A stretch of 64,000 bases of DNA. Source: Haloquadratum walsbyi J07HQW1. Lineage in GTDB: Archaea > Halobacteriota > Halobacteria > Halobacteriales > Haloferacaceae. The notes below the pieces were generated by a model. That model searched no databases, was not told the DNA's origin, and was given only the letters and a program-made list of their open reading frames with translations. A program made the translations under genes and the position numbers. This document shows, one piece after another, positions 9,160-18,871 of this stretch. Numbering within the stretch: the stretch's first letter is position 1; each line of letters starts with the position of its first letter. Where the stretch lies: the NCBI GenBank assembly GCA_000415965.1, contig KE356560.1:790758-854757 (forward strand). Direction: 5' to 3'.

Positions 9160-10227
9160 TTAGCGAGCGATCTGAAGATCATCTTGATCAAGCGGATCCT
9201 CAAGATCACCAATAACTGCCTCAAAGATATCGGTGACAGTCACGAGTCCAATAACGTCACCACTCTCAATAATGAGTGCGAGCTCCTGTCGTTCGGCTTG
9301 GAATTGATCAACCGCATCACTCATATCGGTGTCAGGAGATAGTGTCATGGTCGGTGCTGCTAATTCAGCGAATGTGGTCTCACCATCCATTAATTGTTCA
9401 TAATGGGCAATCAGCGATGGGGTATAAACGACTCCGCGAAAATCAATCAGGTCAGCATCAACCAATGGGTATCGTGTGTGTGGGTGCTGTATTATCTTCT
9501 CAAAATTCGATTGTGGGTCGGCTTCACTCGATAATGCAACAATTTCATCTGAGGGGATCATCACCTCCTTTACCGACTTTTCACCAATCGTCAATGCATT
9601 CATGACCTCTTTTTGACGCTCATCTGCGATATCGCCCTCCTCAAGTATTGATCCCATCTGCTTCCGCATGTCTTCGCGGGTTTCAATAATCTCATTCTCA
9701 GTTTCCGTCCATGACTGTGACATCGTGATTCCAAATAGACCGAGTGTTCCCTTTGCAATTGAGTCACCAACCCAGATTGCTGGGGCGAGTATCTTCGCAA
9801 ACCAGTACAGTGGTCGGGCTCCATACTGCGCCACCTTTTTCGAGCTTTCAACACCGAGATATGTCGGCGTTTGCTCTCCGTGTGTCAAATGAATTAAATT
9901 GATGAGGAGGAAGCCAACCAATGAACCAGCTCCGATTGACGCAAGTGTTGTATTTTCGAACAGTGGCTCGAATAACGCTGCTAACCCAGGTTCAGCAATG
10001 ATTCCCAGCGCAATACTCGTTGCTGATATCCACACCTGACAGGTGGTGAGATAAAATTCGAGGTCATTAGTCATCTCCCATGCAAGTTCAAGTCCTGGTG
10101 TGTCGAATTCAGACTTAGGGTATTGTCTCGCTCGCGTCAGCGCAAACTCGATTGCAACAAAGTACGCGTTTACACCAATCAGAATAATACCACCGAGAAT
10201 CCGCAGTCCAATCTCGACTGGATCCAT
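9160..10227 (-). CDS. CNNM/CorC-type membrane protein with CBS domains
   Basis: 355 residues. The N-terminal ~190 form a DUF21/CNNM membrane domain with hydrophobic segments near residues 5-25, 60-85, 95-115 and 135-165. Then come two CBS-like units containing V-K-E-V-M-I-P-S-D-E-I-V and L-A-L-I-I-E-S-G-D-V-I-G-L-V-T-V-T-D-I-F-E. The family (Mg2+ and other divalent cation transporters or regulators; older name hemolysin C-like) usually uses the CBS pair to sense nucleotides. The ATG at 10227 is chosen over a TTG at 10230. Ion specificity cannot be read. No operon partner is visible. Confidence 0.85.
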   Translation of the reverse strand: MDPVEIGLRILGGIILIGVNAYFVAIEFALTRARQYPKSEFDTPGLELAWEMTNDLEFYLTTCQVWISATSIALGIIAEPGLAALFEPLFENTTLASIGAGSLVGFLLINLIHLTHGEQTPTYLGVESSKKVAQYGARPLYWFAKILAPAIWVGDSIAKGTLGLFGITMSQSWTETENEIIETREDMRKQMGSILEEGDIADERQKEVMNALTIGEKSVKEVMIPSDEIVALSSEADPQSNFEKIIQHPHTRYPLVDADLIDFRGVVYTPSLIAHYEQLMDGETTFAELAAPTMTLSPDTDMSDAVDQFQAERQELALIIESGDVIGLVTVTDIFEAVIGDLEDPLDQDDLQIAR

Positions 10228-10326
10228 CAATCAGTACCACTGACACCGGACATAAAGAAGTGTCCATAAATTAATAATATTGATATAACAGCAGGTGGAC
10301 TCAAAATGTCTCAGCTCATTTTATGA

Positions 10327-11703
10327 TCACGCAGATTGATCATCAATCGAATCAACCGCAGCCGATACAGTTGTGATCACTTCGTCAACGAGTGAATCGA
10401 TTGCTTCTGGTGTCGCCTCAGCATACACACGAATGTATGGCTCTGTTCCTGATGGTCGAATAAGCGTCCATGCATTGTCTGGAAATGTCGCGCGGACACC
10501 ATGCTTTGTCGTGATTTCTGCGTCAGGGAACTCTTCGGTCGCTGTTTGTTTTAGATGCTCCATCACGGCTGTTTTGTTCTCGTCGGGACATTCGACGCTC
10601 TTTTTTCGATATGGACGTTCACGAATTGGCTCTCGGAGTGTTGGCAGTCCTTTCTCTGCGATCAATCGCGTCAATACCGCTGCGGACGCGACAGCATCAA
10701 TCCATCCGCCGAGTGCCGGGTGTGAATGCTTCCATGGCTCACCCGCAAACACGACATCTCCGCCTGCTATCTCAGCATCTGTGATTCCTTCATGTAATGA
10801 CCCCAGTTGGACGCGCTCAACCCGACCGCCCGCTGTTTGTACCTGTTCGTCAATTCGACCTGAAGCGTTCGGGGTTGTGACAATTACTGGGTCTGAGACA
10901 TCACTTACAGAAACAAGATGTGCTGCAAGGATTGCAAGGATAGTGTCTTCATGTACAACCGCTCCATCTTGATCAATGACAACGAGACGATCAGCATCAC
11001 CATCGTGTCCGATTCCGAAATCAAACGATCCATTCTTGACAATCGCTCGTATGTCTGTGAGCGATGCCGCCGTTGGCTTTGACTCTCGCCCCGGGAAATG
11101 TCCATCAATATTACCATTGAGCGTTATCACCTCCGCGCCCATTCGGTCAAGAACCGGGGGTGTCGCAAGTGCTCCAACGCCATTTCCACAGTCGACAGCT
11201 ATTGTGAGTTCTGATGGCCTTTCTCCATACCTGCTTGCGTATGTCTGCACTGCATCCCGATATGCTGAGATAATCTCCTCATGAGTGGTTGTTCCCCATG
11301 TCTGCCATGAAGTTGGCGTGCTCTCAGCAGCGACCCGTGACTCGATTGTATCCTCACGAGTTTGTGTATACTCAGTCCCTCCGTCGAAAAGTTTGATTCC
11401 GTTATCGGCTGGTGGGTTATGTGATGCGGTGAGCATTGCCCCGTATTGTCCTTTTGAGGCGTATGCTAACGCTGGCGTTGGAACAACACCCACACGGGTA
11501 ACATCGACGCCAGCTGCGAGCACTCCGGACTCAACAGCAGCAGCAAGTCCTGGTCCAGTTGTCCGCCCATCACGCCCAATAACGACATCAGCATCATCCG
11601 CTGCAGCATCCGCTCCAAGCGCACGCCCAATCTCCAGTGCTAGTGATGGTGTGACTGTCGTTGTGACATCACCACGAATCCCGGCGGTTCCAAACAAATC
11701 CAT
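10327..11703 (-). CDS. glmM: Phosphoglucosamine mutase / phosphohexomutase
   Basis: 458 residues, alpha-D-phosphohexomutase family. All four signatures are visible: the start M-D-L-F-G-T-A-G-I-R-G, the active-site serine loop T-A-S-H-N-P-P-A-D-N-G near residue 95, the metal loop G-H-D-G-D-A-D-R near residue 235, and the C-terminal phosphate-binding R-P-S-G-T-E-P-Y-I-R-V. It interconverts hexose 1- and 6-phosphates; glucosamine-phosphate is the most likely substrate for haloarchaeal paralogues of this type, but mannose or glucose phosphates remain possible. The start at 11703 fits the family better than a GTG at 11712. Confidence 0.87.
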   Translation of the reverse strand: MDLFGTAGIRGDVTTTVTPSLALEIGRALGADAAADDADVVIGRDGRTTGPGLAAAVESGVLAAGVDVTRVGVVPTPALAYASKGQYGAMLTASHNPPADNGIKLFDGGTEYTQTREDTIESRVAAESTPTSWQTWGTTTHEEIISAYRDAVQTYASRYGERPSELTIAVDCGNGVGALATPPVLDRMGAEVITLNGNIDGHFPGRESKPTAASLTDIRAIVKNGSFDFGIGHDGDADRLVVIDQDGAVVHEDTILAILAAHLVSVSDVSDPVIVTTPNASGRIDEQVQTAGGRVERVQLGSLHEGITDAEIAGGDVVFAGEPWKHSHPALGGWIDAVASAAVLTRLIAEKGLPTLREPIRERPYRKKSVECPDENKTAVMEHLKQTATEEFPDAEITTKHGVRATFPDNAWTLIRPSGTEPYIRVYAEATPEAIDSLVDEVITTVSAAVDSIDDQSA

Positions 11704-11851
11704 GTTAATCACTCATTATTGCATCAGTTATTCAAACCACGCTTCCGGTGGTCATTATCGTGATTATATATCAGCAAAAATATATTTATTCAACGATCAA
11801 CACCCCAGTTGAGCGACAGAATAATCTGATTGCGAGAGAAATAATCCTTCT

Positions 11852-12133
11852 ATGAGTGAGACTCGAACACGGGCACACGTTTTCATCTCCGGAACCGTTC
11901 AGGGAGTCTACTATCGTGCATCGACTCGTGATGCAGCTCGTGAACGCGGCGTCAGGGGGTGGGTACGGAATCTTGATGATGGTCGTGTTGAAGCAGTCTT
12001 TGAGGGACCTGAGTCTGCGGTTGATTCACTTATCGAATGGTGTCATACCGGAAGCCCTGATGCGAGCGTTTCTGATGTTTCTGTGTCATATACTGACCCC
12101 GAAGGAATTGATGGGTTTCGTATCCGCCGATGA
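11852..12133 (+). CDS. acyP: Acylphosphatase
   Basis: 93 residues, the usual length of the family, which hydrolyses acyl phosphates such as carbamoyl phosphate or 1,3-bisphosphoglycerate. The phosphate cradle V-Q-G-V-Y-Y-R-A-S with the catalytic Arg is at residues 16-24 and the catalytic Asn is in G-W-V-R-N-L-D-D-G-R-V-E. The protein ends F-R-I-R-R. AT-rich tracts near 11764-11792 could hold its promoter. The right end of a decayed TnpB element begins 61 bases after the stop codon. Confidence 0.93.
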   Translation: MSETRTRAHVFISGTVQGVYYRASTRDAARERGVRGWVRNLDDGRVEAVFEGPESAVDSLIEWCHTGSPDASVSDVSVSYTDPEGIDGFRIRR

Positions 12134-12193
12134 GCCACAGTATGAAAGAAAACCGCTATCGGATCATCGACGCTATCACCGACTCGAATGCAG

Positions 12194-13222
12194 TTGACAT
12201 CCTCCTCCGCGTAACCGCGGAGGAATCCCACGGCGCCGCACCGCTGGGTTGGGATCTGAGGGTTTGCAGCCTTCCAGCTGTGCCTGCGGTTGGAATCCGC
12301 TGGACAACTCATATAGGGAGACTCCGGACTGTGCCAACTAGCCGGTACTCCTATGCTCGTCCAAACTGGCCGAAGACTCGGAGTTACTTTCTGTGTTGTT
12401 GATGTCGAGACGGATCTTCTCGGCCCCATTTACATCAGCGTTGAACGCATCGTTGCGTTCCTCACACGGGTATAGACCGCGCTCGACACGCTGATTGTCG
12501 TCTTTCCTACCGCAGACGCAACACGTTTTGCTCGTGTTGCTCTCCGACACTTCCATGATCCCGGTGCCCTCGACCTTCGCGTTGTATTCGAGGATGTTCG
12601 AGAACCTGTCGAACGCCCACCCGTGCAGGTCAAGGTTGCCGTGCTTGCCCCAGTTCTTCGAGTTACCGTTGTCGTCTTTGCGGACACCAGCGAGTTTCCC
12701 ACTGTTGATTCGACCTACTTCTTCCTCGGCACATCGCTGGACGATGTGTTTCGCGAGGTTATGGAAGAAGTGAGTGCGGCGCTCTGACCACTTCGCATGG
12801 AGTCGAGTGGCTTCTTCCCCATCGGAGTGATCACAGTTGGCGATTTCCTTCGGGAAGTAGTAGCCATCCTGATTCAAGCGATTTCCAGGGTACAGGTCGG
12901 CCTGTTTGGTACTGTACGCGACTGCCGCAAAGTGACAGATACCGAGGTCAACACCCGCCGTCTCTTTACCGGGAGCGTCGGGTGTCTCCACTTCATGCTT
13001 ACACACAAGGTAGAGTTCCCATCGCCCCTTTGCCTTGTCGTAGACGGCTCTGACCTGTTGTAAGTTTTCGACGGTGACGCCGGGACGAGTCTCGTAGTCA
13101 ACAAGGATGTATTCCCACGCTCTCAGATCTTCCTTGTGGTTCGCGCCTTTCGACAGGCGGACTCGCCCGTTTTCGGTGTGTAGAGGTTGTCGGATTCATC
13201 CCGCGGCTCAAGACGCGGGTAT
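12194..13222 (-). mobile_element. TnpB-type (IS200/IS605-like) element, decayed
   Basis: The right end lies at low coordinates: the minus strand reads GGGATTCCTCC, hairpin CCTCCGCG-loop-CGCGGAGG (12204-12223), then GAGGATGTCAA ending at 12194. The left end near 13222 has hairpin CCGCG-loop-CGCGG (13201-13217) followed by ATGAATCCGAC, the same left-end signature as the element at 61137. No transposase A gene is present. The element contains one N-terminally truncated tnpB. Confidence 0.75.
12338..13195 (-). pseudogene. TnpB nuclease, N-terminus missing
   Basis: An open frame of ~285 codons begins directly after a TGA at 13196-13198, with no ATG until well inside. It keeps G-V-D-L-G-I-C-H (RuvC-I Asp), a zinc ribbon C-C-V-C-G-R-K-D-D ... 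L-Y-P-C and the N-A-D-V-N-G-A-E (RuvC-III Asp) segment, so the C-terminal two thirds of TnpB are intact in sequence. The first ~100 residues are absent: the left end of the element joins straight to the middle of the gene. TnpB is an RNA-guided nuclease of IS200/605 elements. This copy probably cannot make a complete protein. Confidence 0.75.
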
Positions 13223-13264
13223 TCTCCTTGCTATTTATAATTGAGGCAGATTCCTCTTATGACT

Positions 13265-13365
13265 CGGTGACATTCTGAACCCTGTCTCTCTGAAATCACA
13301 CCCGGCGGAATTGAGTTGGACGCTCGTTTGTGCGTTCCGTTTTGTTTCGAATATCGACACAGAAA
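13265..13365 (+). repeat. Dispersed repeat, degenerate copy D
   Basis: Contains TCTCTCTGAAATCACACCC, a GACGC stretch, GTGCGTTCCG and then TTTGTTTCGAATATCGACAC at 13341-13360. The last 20 bases are identical to 54881-54900 (copy E). It lies between the decayed TnpB element and the hypothetical gene at 13376. Confidence 0.6.
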
Positions 13366-13375
13366 CGCACAGTGC

Positions 13376-13831
13376 TTACAACCGCCATGATGAATCAATG
13401 ATATCAAGCTCACTCAGCGTATCGAGAGTTATCCATGCCTCGACGTAATCTCGTGTTTCGACCATTGGGTCACGCTCATACGCATCGAGAGTCTCACGTG
13501 CTTCCGTAATCAGCCGTGATTCGAGGGCTGTCTGATCCGGTTCCTCTTTCGTATCAGCAAGAAGTGCTTCGAAATCCTCCCGAATATTAAATGATGCACG
13601 GGCGACATTGCATCGACCAAGCGGATTCATCTTCATTTCAGTCACAAGTTCAACGATAAGCTTCCAGTCATCCCCGCAGAAATGAACCGAGACAGTTCCA
13701 ACAATATCACGCCAAGCGACAGATCCCGCATTCTCCATCAACATAATTGAACGTGGCGGGATATCGACGCGCGCGGCTGTATCGGGGTCATCACACAAAC
13801 AACATGGTTGTGTTGTCCGACCGGTATACAT
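13376..13831 (-). CDS. Conserved haloarchaeal protein of unknown function
   Basis: 151 residues, cytoplasmic, no signal or membrane segment. A C-C-L-C-D-D-P-D cluster near residue 10 and a single Cys in F-C-G-D-D-W-K near residue 53 could bind metal. The rest is helical and acidic, with G-R-C-N-V-A-R-A-S-F-N-I near residue 73. It is divergent from the phosphomevalonate decarboxylase gene; the 88-base intergenic stretch holds a TATA-like TATATAAT. The family is not recognised by name. Confidence 0.65.
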   Translation of the reverse strand: MYTGRTTQPCCLCDDPDTAARVDIPPRSIMLMENAGSVAWRDIVGTVSVHFCGDDWKLIVELVTEMKMNPLGRCNVARASFNIREDFEALLADTKEEPDQTALESRLITEARETLDAYERDPMVETRDYVEAWITLDTLSELDIIDSSWRL

Positions 13832-13868
13832 ACATTATCTCTGCGGTTGAATCGTATCTGTTCCTCGG

Positions 13869-13876
13869 TATATAAT
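13869..13876 (+). promoter_or_regulatory. Likely TATA box for phosphomevalonate decarboxylase
   Basis: TATATAAT lies 44-51 bases before the ATG at 13920, predicting a short leader of roughly 20 bases. It is nearly palindromic and could also serve the divergent gene at 13831. Confidence 0.4.
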
Positions 13877-13919
13877 TGTTATCGGGATGTTTAACCTCAC
13901 GTCTCTCCGCCCTGTTGGT

Positions 13920-14894
13920 ATGAAAGCAACTGCACGTGCCCATCCAATACAGGGGCTGATTAAATATCACGGAATGCGGGACAGCGATAAACGCTATCCA
14001 TATCATGACAGTATTAGCGTTTGCACAGCACCGAGTGCAACAACAACGACTGTCGAATTCCAATCTGATGCGTCTACGGACGTGTATATAATCGATGACG
14101 AGCGCGTTGAAGGGCGAGCAGCAGAACGAATTGATGCCGTTGTTGACTATGTCCGTGAGCGAGCCGGGATTCGTGATTCCGTCCGATTAGTCTCGCAGAA
14201 TTCATTTCCATCAAATATTGGGTTTGGATCCTCTTCATCCGGGTTTGCAGCGGCAGCCATGGCACTCGTGACCGCTGCTGGAGAGGAACTTACCCGCCCA
14301 GAAATCTCAACAATCGCTCGGCGAGGATCATCATCTGCGGCTCGTGCTGTGACGGGCGCGTTTTCACAATTGCACTCCGGAATGAATGATACCGATTGCC
14401 ACGCTGAGCGTATTGAGACCGATCTTGATACAACAGTCCGAACGGTCGCAGCGCACGTTCCAGCGTACAAGGAGACTGAAGAAGCACATCGCGAGGCTGC
14501 ACAGAGTCATATGTTCGAAGCACGCTTGGCACACGTCCATCATCAAATCGATGCGATGCGTGATGCATTATACGACGGTGATTTTGACCGAATATTCGAG
14601 TTAGCTGAACATGACTCGCTCTCACTCACAGCAGCGACGATGACCGGTCCCGCTGGATGGGTCTATTGGCAGCCACAGACAATTGCGGTGTTTAATACTG
14701 TTCGCGAACTCCGTGAACGTGAGTCAATCCCAGTTTATTTCTCAACCGATACCGGTGCGAGTGTCTATGTAAATACAACCGCTACGCACGTAGATACCGT
14801 TGAGTCTGCAATTGCCGATATTGGTGTTGATACTGATGTCTGGACTGTCGGTGGACCAGCAACGGTGCTCTCTGCGGGTGATTCGTTATTTTGA
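13920..14894 (+). CDS. Phosphomevalonate decarboxylase (haloarchaeal mevalonate pathway)
   Basis: 324 residues, GHMP-kinase fold related to diphosphomevalonate decarboxylase. It starts M-K-A-T-A-R-A-H-P-I-Q-G-L-I-K-Y-H-G, has the phosphate-binding region N-I-G-F-G-S-S-S-S-G-F-A near residue 100, and the A-V-T-G-A-F-S-Q-L-H segment. Haloarchaea are known to decarboxylate mevalonate 5-phosphate to isopentenyl phosphate, which isopentenyl phosphate kinase then converts; this protein matches that enzyme type rather than classical MvaD. It feeds C5 units into membrane lipids and carotenoids. The ATG at 13920 is preferred over one at 13887, where the extra residues do not fit the fold. Confidence 0.85.
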   Translation: MKATARAHPIQGLIKYHGMRDSDKRYPYHDSISVCTAPSATTTTVEFQSDASTDVYIIDDERVEGRAAERIDAVVDYVRERAGIRDSVRLVSQNSFPSNIGFGSSSSGFAAAAMALVTAAGEELTRPEISTIARRGSSSAARAVTGAFSQLHSGMNDTDCHAERIETDLDTTVRTVAAHVPAYKETEEAHREAAQSHMFEARLAHVHHQIDAMRDALYDGDFDRIFELAEHDSLSLTAATMTGPAGWVYWQPQTIAVFNTVRELRERESIPVYFSTDTGASVYVNTTATHVDTVESAIADIGVDTDVWTVGGPATVLSAGDSLF

Positions 14895-15031
14895 TTATTG
14901 TATGATGTGCATGTGCGATTCTCTTGAGTGAGACATATGATAGCAGTGAATACTGACAATTGGATATACATACATTCACACAATATTCACTCTATCGGTC
15001 GGTCTATGACGCTTGAGGACGTCACATCAGT

Positions 15032-16279
15032 ATGAACGTCACTGTTTTCGGCGCTGGATACGCTGGTGTGACGCTTGCTCAACGGCTTGAGTCATCACTC
15101 GATTCAGACATCGACTTGGTCGTTATCGATAAATCTGACACACATCTGCTTAAACATGAGATCCACCGTGTTATCCGCCGTCCGCAGGTTGCAGATATTA
15201 TTGAAGTTCCATTGAGTGATCTGTTTGATCGTGCGACTGTCCGAACAGCTCACATTCATGATATTGATATTGAAACGCAAACAGCACGCCTCAATACAGG
15301 GACGACACATCAATATGATTATGCTGGGATTTGTCTCGGCTCGGTTACTGCCGATTATGATATTCCGGGCGTCGCAGAGTATGGACTCCCATTAAATACA
15401 ACCGCAGATGCATTAACAATCCGCACTGCGCTGTTTGAGGCTGCAGGTGTCACGACCACTGATGATTCCTCAACGGATCTGTCAGAGCAACGCCAGGGAC
15501 CAACCCCTGATGTCCAGATTCATTCGGACCAACATGATTCGATCTCCGCAGAGAATAGAGGCTCTGTCGATATTGTTGTTGGTGGAGCAGGGCTATCAGG
15601 CATCCAAGTTGCTGGTGAGCTTGCAGCATTAACCCGCGAAACAGGCATTCAAGCCGATATTACGCTTGTTGAACAACAACCAACTGTCGCATCAAACTTT
15701 CCTGAGAACTTTCAGCATGCTGTCCGTGATGCACTCAATAATAACGGTGTGAGTATCTCAACAGCGACAACGATCGAGCGTGCACGCGAGGATGCCGTCG
15801 AGACAAATACTGGTACATTTGCCGCTGATGTATTTGTATGGACCGGTGGTATTCGCGGAACTGATGCGATGGACAAGAGTCGACCAATGGTCAAAAGTGA
15901 CCTTCGCGCTGGGACACGAACATTCATTGTCGGCGATGCTGGTCGTGGGATCGATGCTGATGGTGAGCCAATCCCAGCCTCAGCCGCGGCAGCTCTTCGG
16001 GAGGCTCGCACCGTCGCGGACAACATTTCTCAACTCGTTGCGTATGATACGAACGGTGCTGACGGATTTGAACCACGTCTGGAGCCGTATCGATTTGAGG
16101 TACCCGGATGGATTGTAACCGTCGGTGATGATACAATCGCACAGTTAGGTCCTGAAGTACTCACTGGCTCTGCGGCGACAGCAATGAAGGCGTCTGTTGG
16201 CGCAGGTCATCTTAGCTCAGTTGGTGCTCTGAGCCAAGCCGCAGAGCTTGTTGATGCCGAAATTCGGTCCTCAACGTAA
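15032..16279 (+). CDS. NDH-2-like FAD/NAD-dependent oxidoreductase
   Basis: 415 residues, two-dinucleotide-binding-domain flavoprotein. The FAD motif V-F-G-A-G-Y-A-G-V-T-L-A opens the protein. The NAD motif V-V-G-G-A-G-L-S-G-I-Q-V-A-G-E-L is near residue 188 and the second FAD motif F-I-V-G-D-A-G-R-G-I-D near residue 298. A Ser/Asp/Gln-rich linker sits between residues ~140 and 180. The architecture is that of type II NADH:quinone dehydrogenases and sulfide:quinone reductases; the Cys pair of sulfide:quinone reductase is not seen, so NADH dehydrogenase-like is the better label. Confidence 0.8.
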   Translation: MNVTVFGAGYAGVTLAQRLESSLDSDIDLVVIDKSDTHLLKHEIHRVIRRPQVADIIEVPLSDLFDRATVRTAHIHDIDIETQTARLNTGTTHQYDYAGICLGSVTADYDIPGVAEYGLPLNTTADALTIRTALFEAAGVTTTDDSSTDLSEQRQGPTPDVQIHSDQHDSISAENRGSVDIVVGGAGLSGIQVAGELAALTRETGIQADITLVEQQPTVASNFPENFQHAVRDALNNNGVSISTATTIERAREDAVETNTGTFAADVFVWTGGIRGTDAMDKSRPMVKSDLRAGTRTFIVGDAGRGIDADGEPIPASAAAALREARTVADNISQLVAYDTNGADGFEPRLEPYRFEVPGWIVTVGDDTIAQLGPEVLTGSAATAMKASVGAGHLSSVGALSQAAELVDAEIRSST

Positions 16280-16420
16280 ATAACCCTGCTCTCCCGTCGT
16301 TGTGTTTCCATCACCCGATAAATCATCGCGCATGCTGCCCTCACAGTGTGTTTGAAATTTGTTATTACATGTTATCTGATATAATACGTGTCGAAAAACA
16401 ATCTCTGTATATATTATATG

Positions 16421-16978
16421 AGCAGGCGCAATCCCACGGTTTTGAGGCCGTGGATACGCGCCGTCAGTTGGGAAGCTATCTACTTGATGCAGCCACACTG
16501 AAATGTGAATGCTAGTGAAGTAGATAAGCAACATATTGACACAGTAGGAATCAGGTTGAGAACAGAGCGATTCCCGCTCAGTCCGACGATGACAGCCTGC
16601 CCGCCTAAAGCAACCAAGCAATCATCGAAACCAGTCGATAGCCAGCGTATTCTCACAGAATCCGATTGGAGTGGACTGCTGTGAGTAGACAGAAAGTAAC
16701 TCCGAGTCCGCTGACGCTGACTCGACCCTTGATGGGCAACACCAACTCCGAGAGTTAGTGGATTTCGAGGGGAGGGGTCCCAGAGGCTGAGATGTGGTAC
16801 TCTCGGCACCAGCAGTCCCACTCCACTCCACCCGCCACAGTCTGTGAACCCCACAGGAATTCTTCCCGTGTCAGGATTTGGTGAGACTGCAAACCTGCAA
16901 TCTCCACCGCTCATACTCACACTCACGCTCACTCGCACGCGCAGGATTCCTCCATGTTTACACCGAGGAGGATGTCAA
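16421..16978 (+). mobile_element. Palindrome-ended non-autonomous element (PATE-like), diverged copy
   Basis: The left end has AGCAGGCGCAATCCCACGG and the inverted arm CCGTGGATACGCGCC. The right end has AGGATTCCTCC followed by GAGGAGGATGTCAA. Inside, CAGAAAGTAACTCCGAGTCC matches the 3' end of the TnpB gene at 12338. It is a diverged relative of the elements at 43885-44424 and 57506-58050. Spacer parts 16280-16420 and 16979-17183 hold no supported gene. Confidence 0.7.
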
Positions 16979-17183
16979 GCCGGGAAGTGAGCTATTTCTT
17001 GTTGCTTACGAGTAGATCAATCCTTGACAATCCACCACATATTTGATTGTGTCCTGTTAGTGTCATTGACGAGTTACAAACGCATGCGTGTACACAGGCG
17101 GTCGAGGCGAGTTCACCAGTATGAAATAATTCTTACTGTTTCAAACCGCGAACATTCTTACTCCCCCGTGGTACAATATCGGT

Positions 17184-17633
17184 ATGCGTCTGGCATTGAT
17201 TGCTCATGATGAAAAGAAGCCTGATATAATTAAGTTCGCTCGCAACCGCCGAGATGATCTTGAGCGATTTGAATTAATGGCGACCGGAACAACCGGAAAA
17301 CGACTCAAAGAGGCGACGGGGCTCGCAATTGAACGAAAACAGTCAGGACCGATTGGTGGTGATATGCAGATTGGCTCCGAGATTGCAAGTGGCACCTGTA
17401 GTGGCGTTATCTTCCTTAGAGACCCACTGACTGCACAACCGCATGAGCCAGACATTACTGCACTCCTTCGACTCTGTGATGTTCATGATGTCCCGCTTGC
17501 GACAAATCTTGCAAGCGCAGATGCTGTTCTTGATGAGCTCTGTGCTGTCCTCAGCGGTGATACTGAAATTGAACAAACCGATACTGATAATATTAGTTTT
17601 GATGTTGAATCTGAGGCTGATGACAATCCCTGA
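17184..17633 (+). CDS. mgsA: Methylglyoxal synthase
   Basis: 149 residues. It converts dihydroxyacetone phosphate to methylglyoxal and phosphate. Family motifs are complete: L-I-A-H-D-E-K-K near the start, the phosphate-binding A-T-G-T-T-G-K-R, the catalytic-Asp loop [11 protein letters not shown], and [15 protein letters not shown] with the second active-site His. The last ~20 residues are a hydrophilic acidic tail not found in bacterial enzymes. Monocistronic. The spacer after it (17634-17990) holds no gene. Confidence 0.93.
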   Translation: MRLALIAHDEKKPDIIKFARNRRDDLERFELMATGTTGKRLKEATGLAIERKQSGPIGGDMQIGSEIASGTCSGVIFLRDPLTAQPHEPDITALLRLCDVHDVPLATNLASADAVLDELCAVLSGDTEIEQTDTDNISFDVESEADDNP

Positions 17634-17990
17634 GTTCGATTTTCAGACACTCTGCGACATATGATTTTGAGTTATGATTTATAAATTATAATTATTGATC
17701 TCCTCAGACAAACAATTGCAGGCTACATTGGCGTTCTGTACAGGTGCTATGAGACGACTATCTCAAGATTTTGATATGACCATGGGGTGGGTTCATATAA
17801 TTGCTTGCGCTTGCTGTCTGGAATAAAAAGTAGGAATACTCAGTTGGAGAGGTCAAACGCACCGAAGCGCATACAATATACATCAGTCGTTGATTGTCGA
17901 TATTCAATGCGAGGATGTGTTTGAGAGGATCAGAGAAACGCACAAGTTGAAATCCACATCAATTCATGCACTCTTCACCGTCAGGAAAAG

Positions 17991-18488
17991 TTACTCTGCT
18001 TGGACGACGACTGATAGTTGGAGTGTGAGGTCAGCACCCGCTGATAACGCATCGACCATATCACGGTCAATATCTGCAGCGGCGATATCACTGTTAATAA
18101 GCACCGTTCGGTCGTCGGTATACGTGCTTGTGCGAGCGACGTGACTCCGATCATTCTCGAAACTCAACTGTGGGCTCCCCGAGCCAGTTATTCTCTCAGT
18201 ATATGTTCCGGCTGTCTCAGATTCGACGGTAATGGTTGCGGTTATCTTTGCATCCGGATGTTGACAGGCTTGGATAAATTCGGTGTCGAAATCAGCAGGG
18301 ACTCGATCTGCGTCAACAGCAAGAATGCAGTCACCAGCGGGTGTGAGCCAATCATCACTCGTTACCTCAAGTGTGGTCGTATGACTCGCAGAAACATTTG
18401 TGTGACCGCGTGCATGAATAATCTCTGAGAGTTCTCTTGTCCCGCCTGCGTGGTCTTCATTCTCTGATTCGCTGGACATCACATACAT
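17991..18488 (-). CDS. DUF371 family protein
   Basis: 165 residues. The signature E-I-I-H-A-R-G-H-T-N-V-S-A-S-H-T-T-T-L-E and the following L-T-P-A-G-D-C-I-L-A-V-D-A-D-R mark the archaeal DUF371 family, of unknown function. The core is beta-rich with no membrane segment. The start could be ATG 18488 or the in-frame ATG at 18479 (M-S-S-E-S-E). The 380-base spacer upstream (18489-18871) holds a 7-bp hairpin GAACGCC-TCC-GGCGTTC at 18666-18682 but no recognised gene. Confidence 0.8.
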   Translation of the reverse strand: MYVMSSESENEDHAGGTRELSEIIHARGHTNVSASHTTTLEVTSDDWLTPAGDCILAVDADRVPADFDTEFIQACQHPDAKITATITVESETAGTYTERITGSGSPQLSFENDRSHVARTSTYTDDRTVLINSDIAAADIDRDMVDALSAGADLTLQLSVVVQAE

Positions 18489-18871
18489 TGTGTCACTGGG
18501 TATATTTAGCTTGTCTGACCGGGTGTGACACCAGCTTCATTTATATATGATATGATCTTCCCTGTGTGAACCGATACCACGGTTTTGATGCCCTGAGACG
18601 GACAGATTCGCAACCCTGCAGTATCAAAGCAATTAAATATTGATAGAGCGAATATGTAGTTACCAGAACGCCTCCGGCGTTCCGGCGGCACAGCACGCAG
18701 GATGATCGGAAATTCTTACAGCAGTGTTTGCAGACCCACAGAGGGACGACTTTCTTTTATTACTCAATTAGGGCTGCACAATTCAATGAATACAGTATCA
18801 GCACTGACAATCGTATTCAATACGTGGCCGCCACGGTCCGGAGCGGTGATGGTATCGAGGTTTAATTACGC

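Noticed and set aside
18525-18690. CCACGGTTTTGATGCCC resembling a PATE left end, and a GC-rich hairpin at 18666
   Set aside because: Only a short match; no inverted arm ATACGC and no right end nearby.
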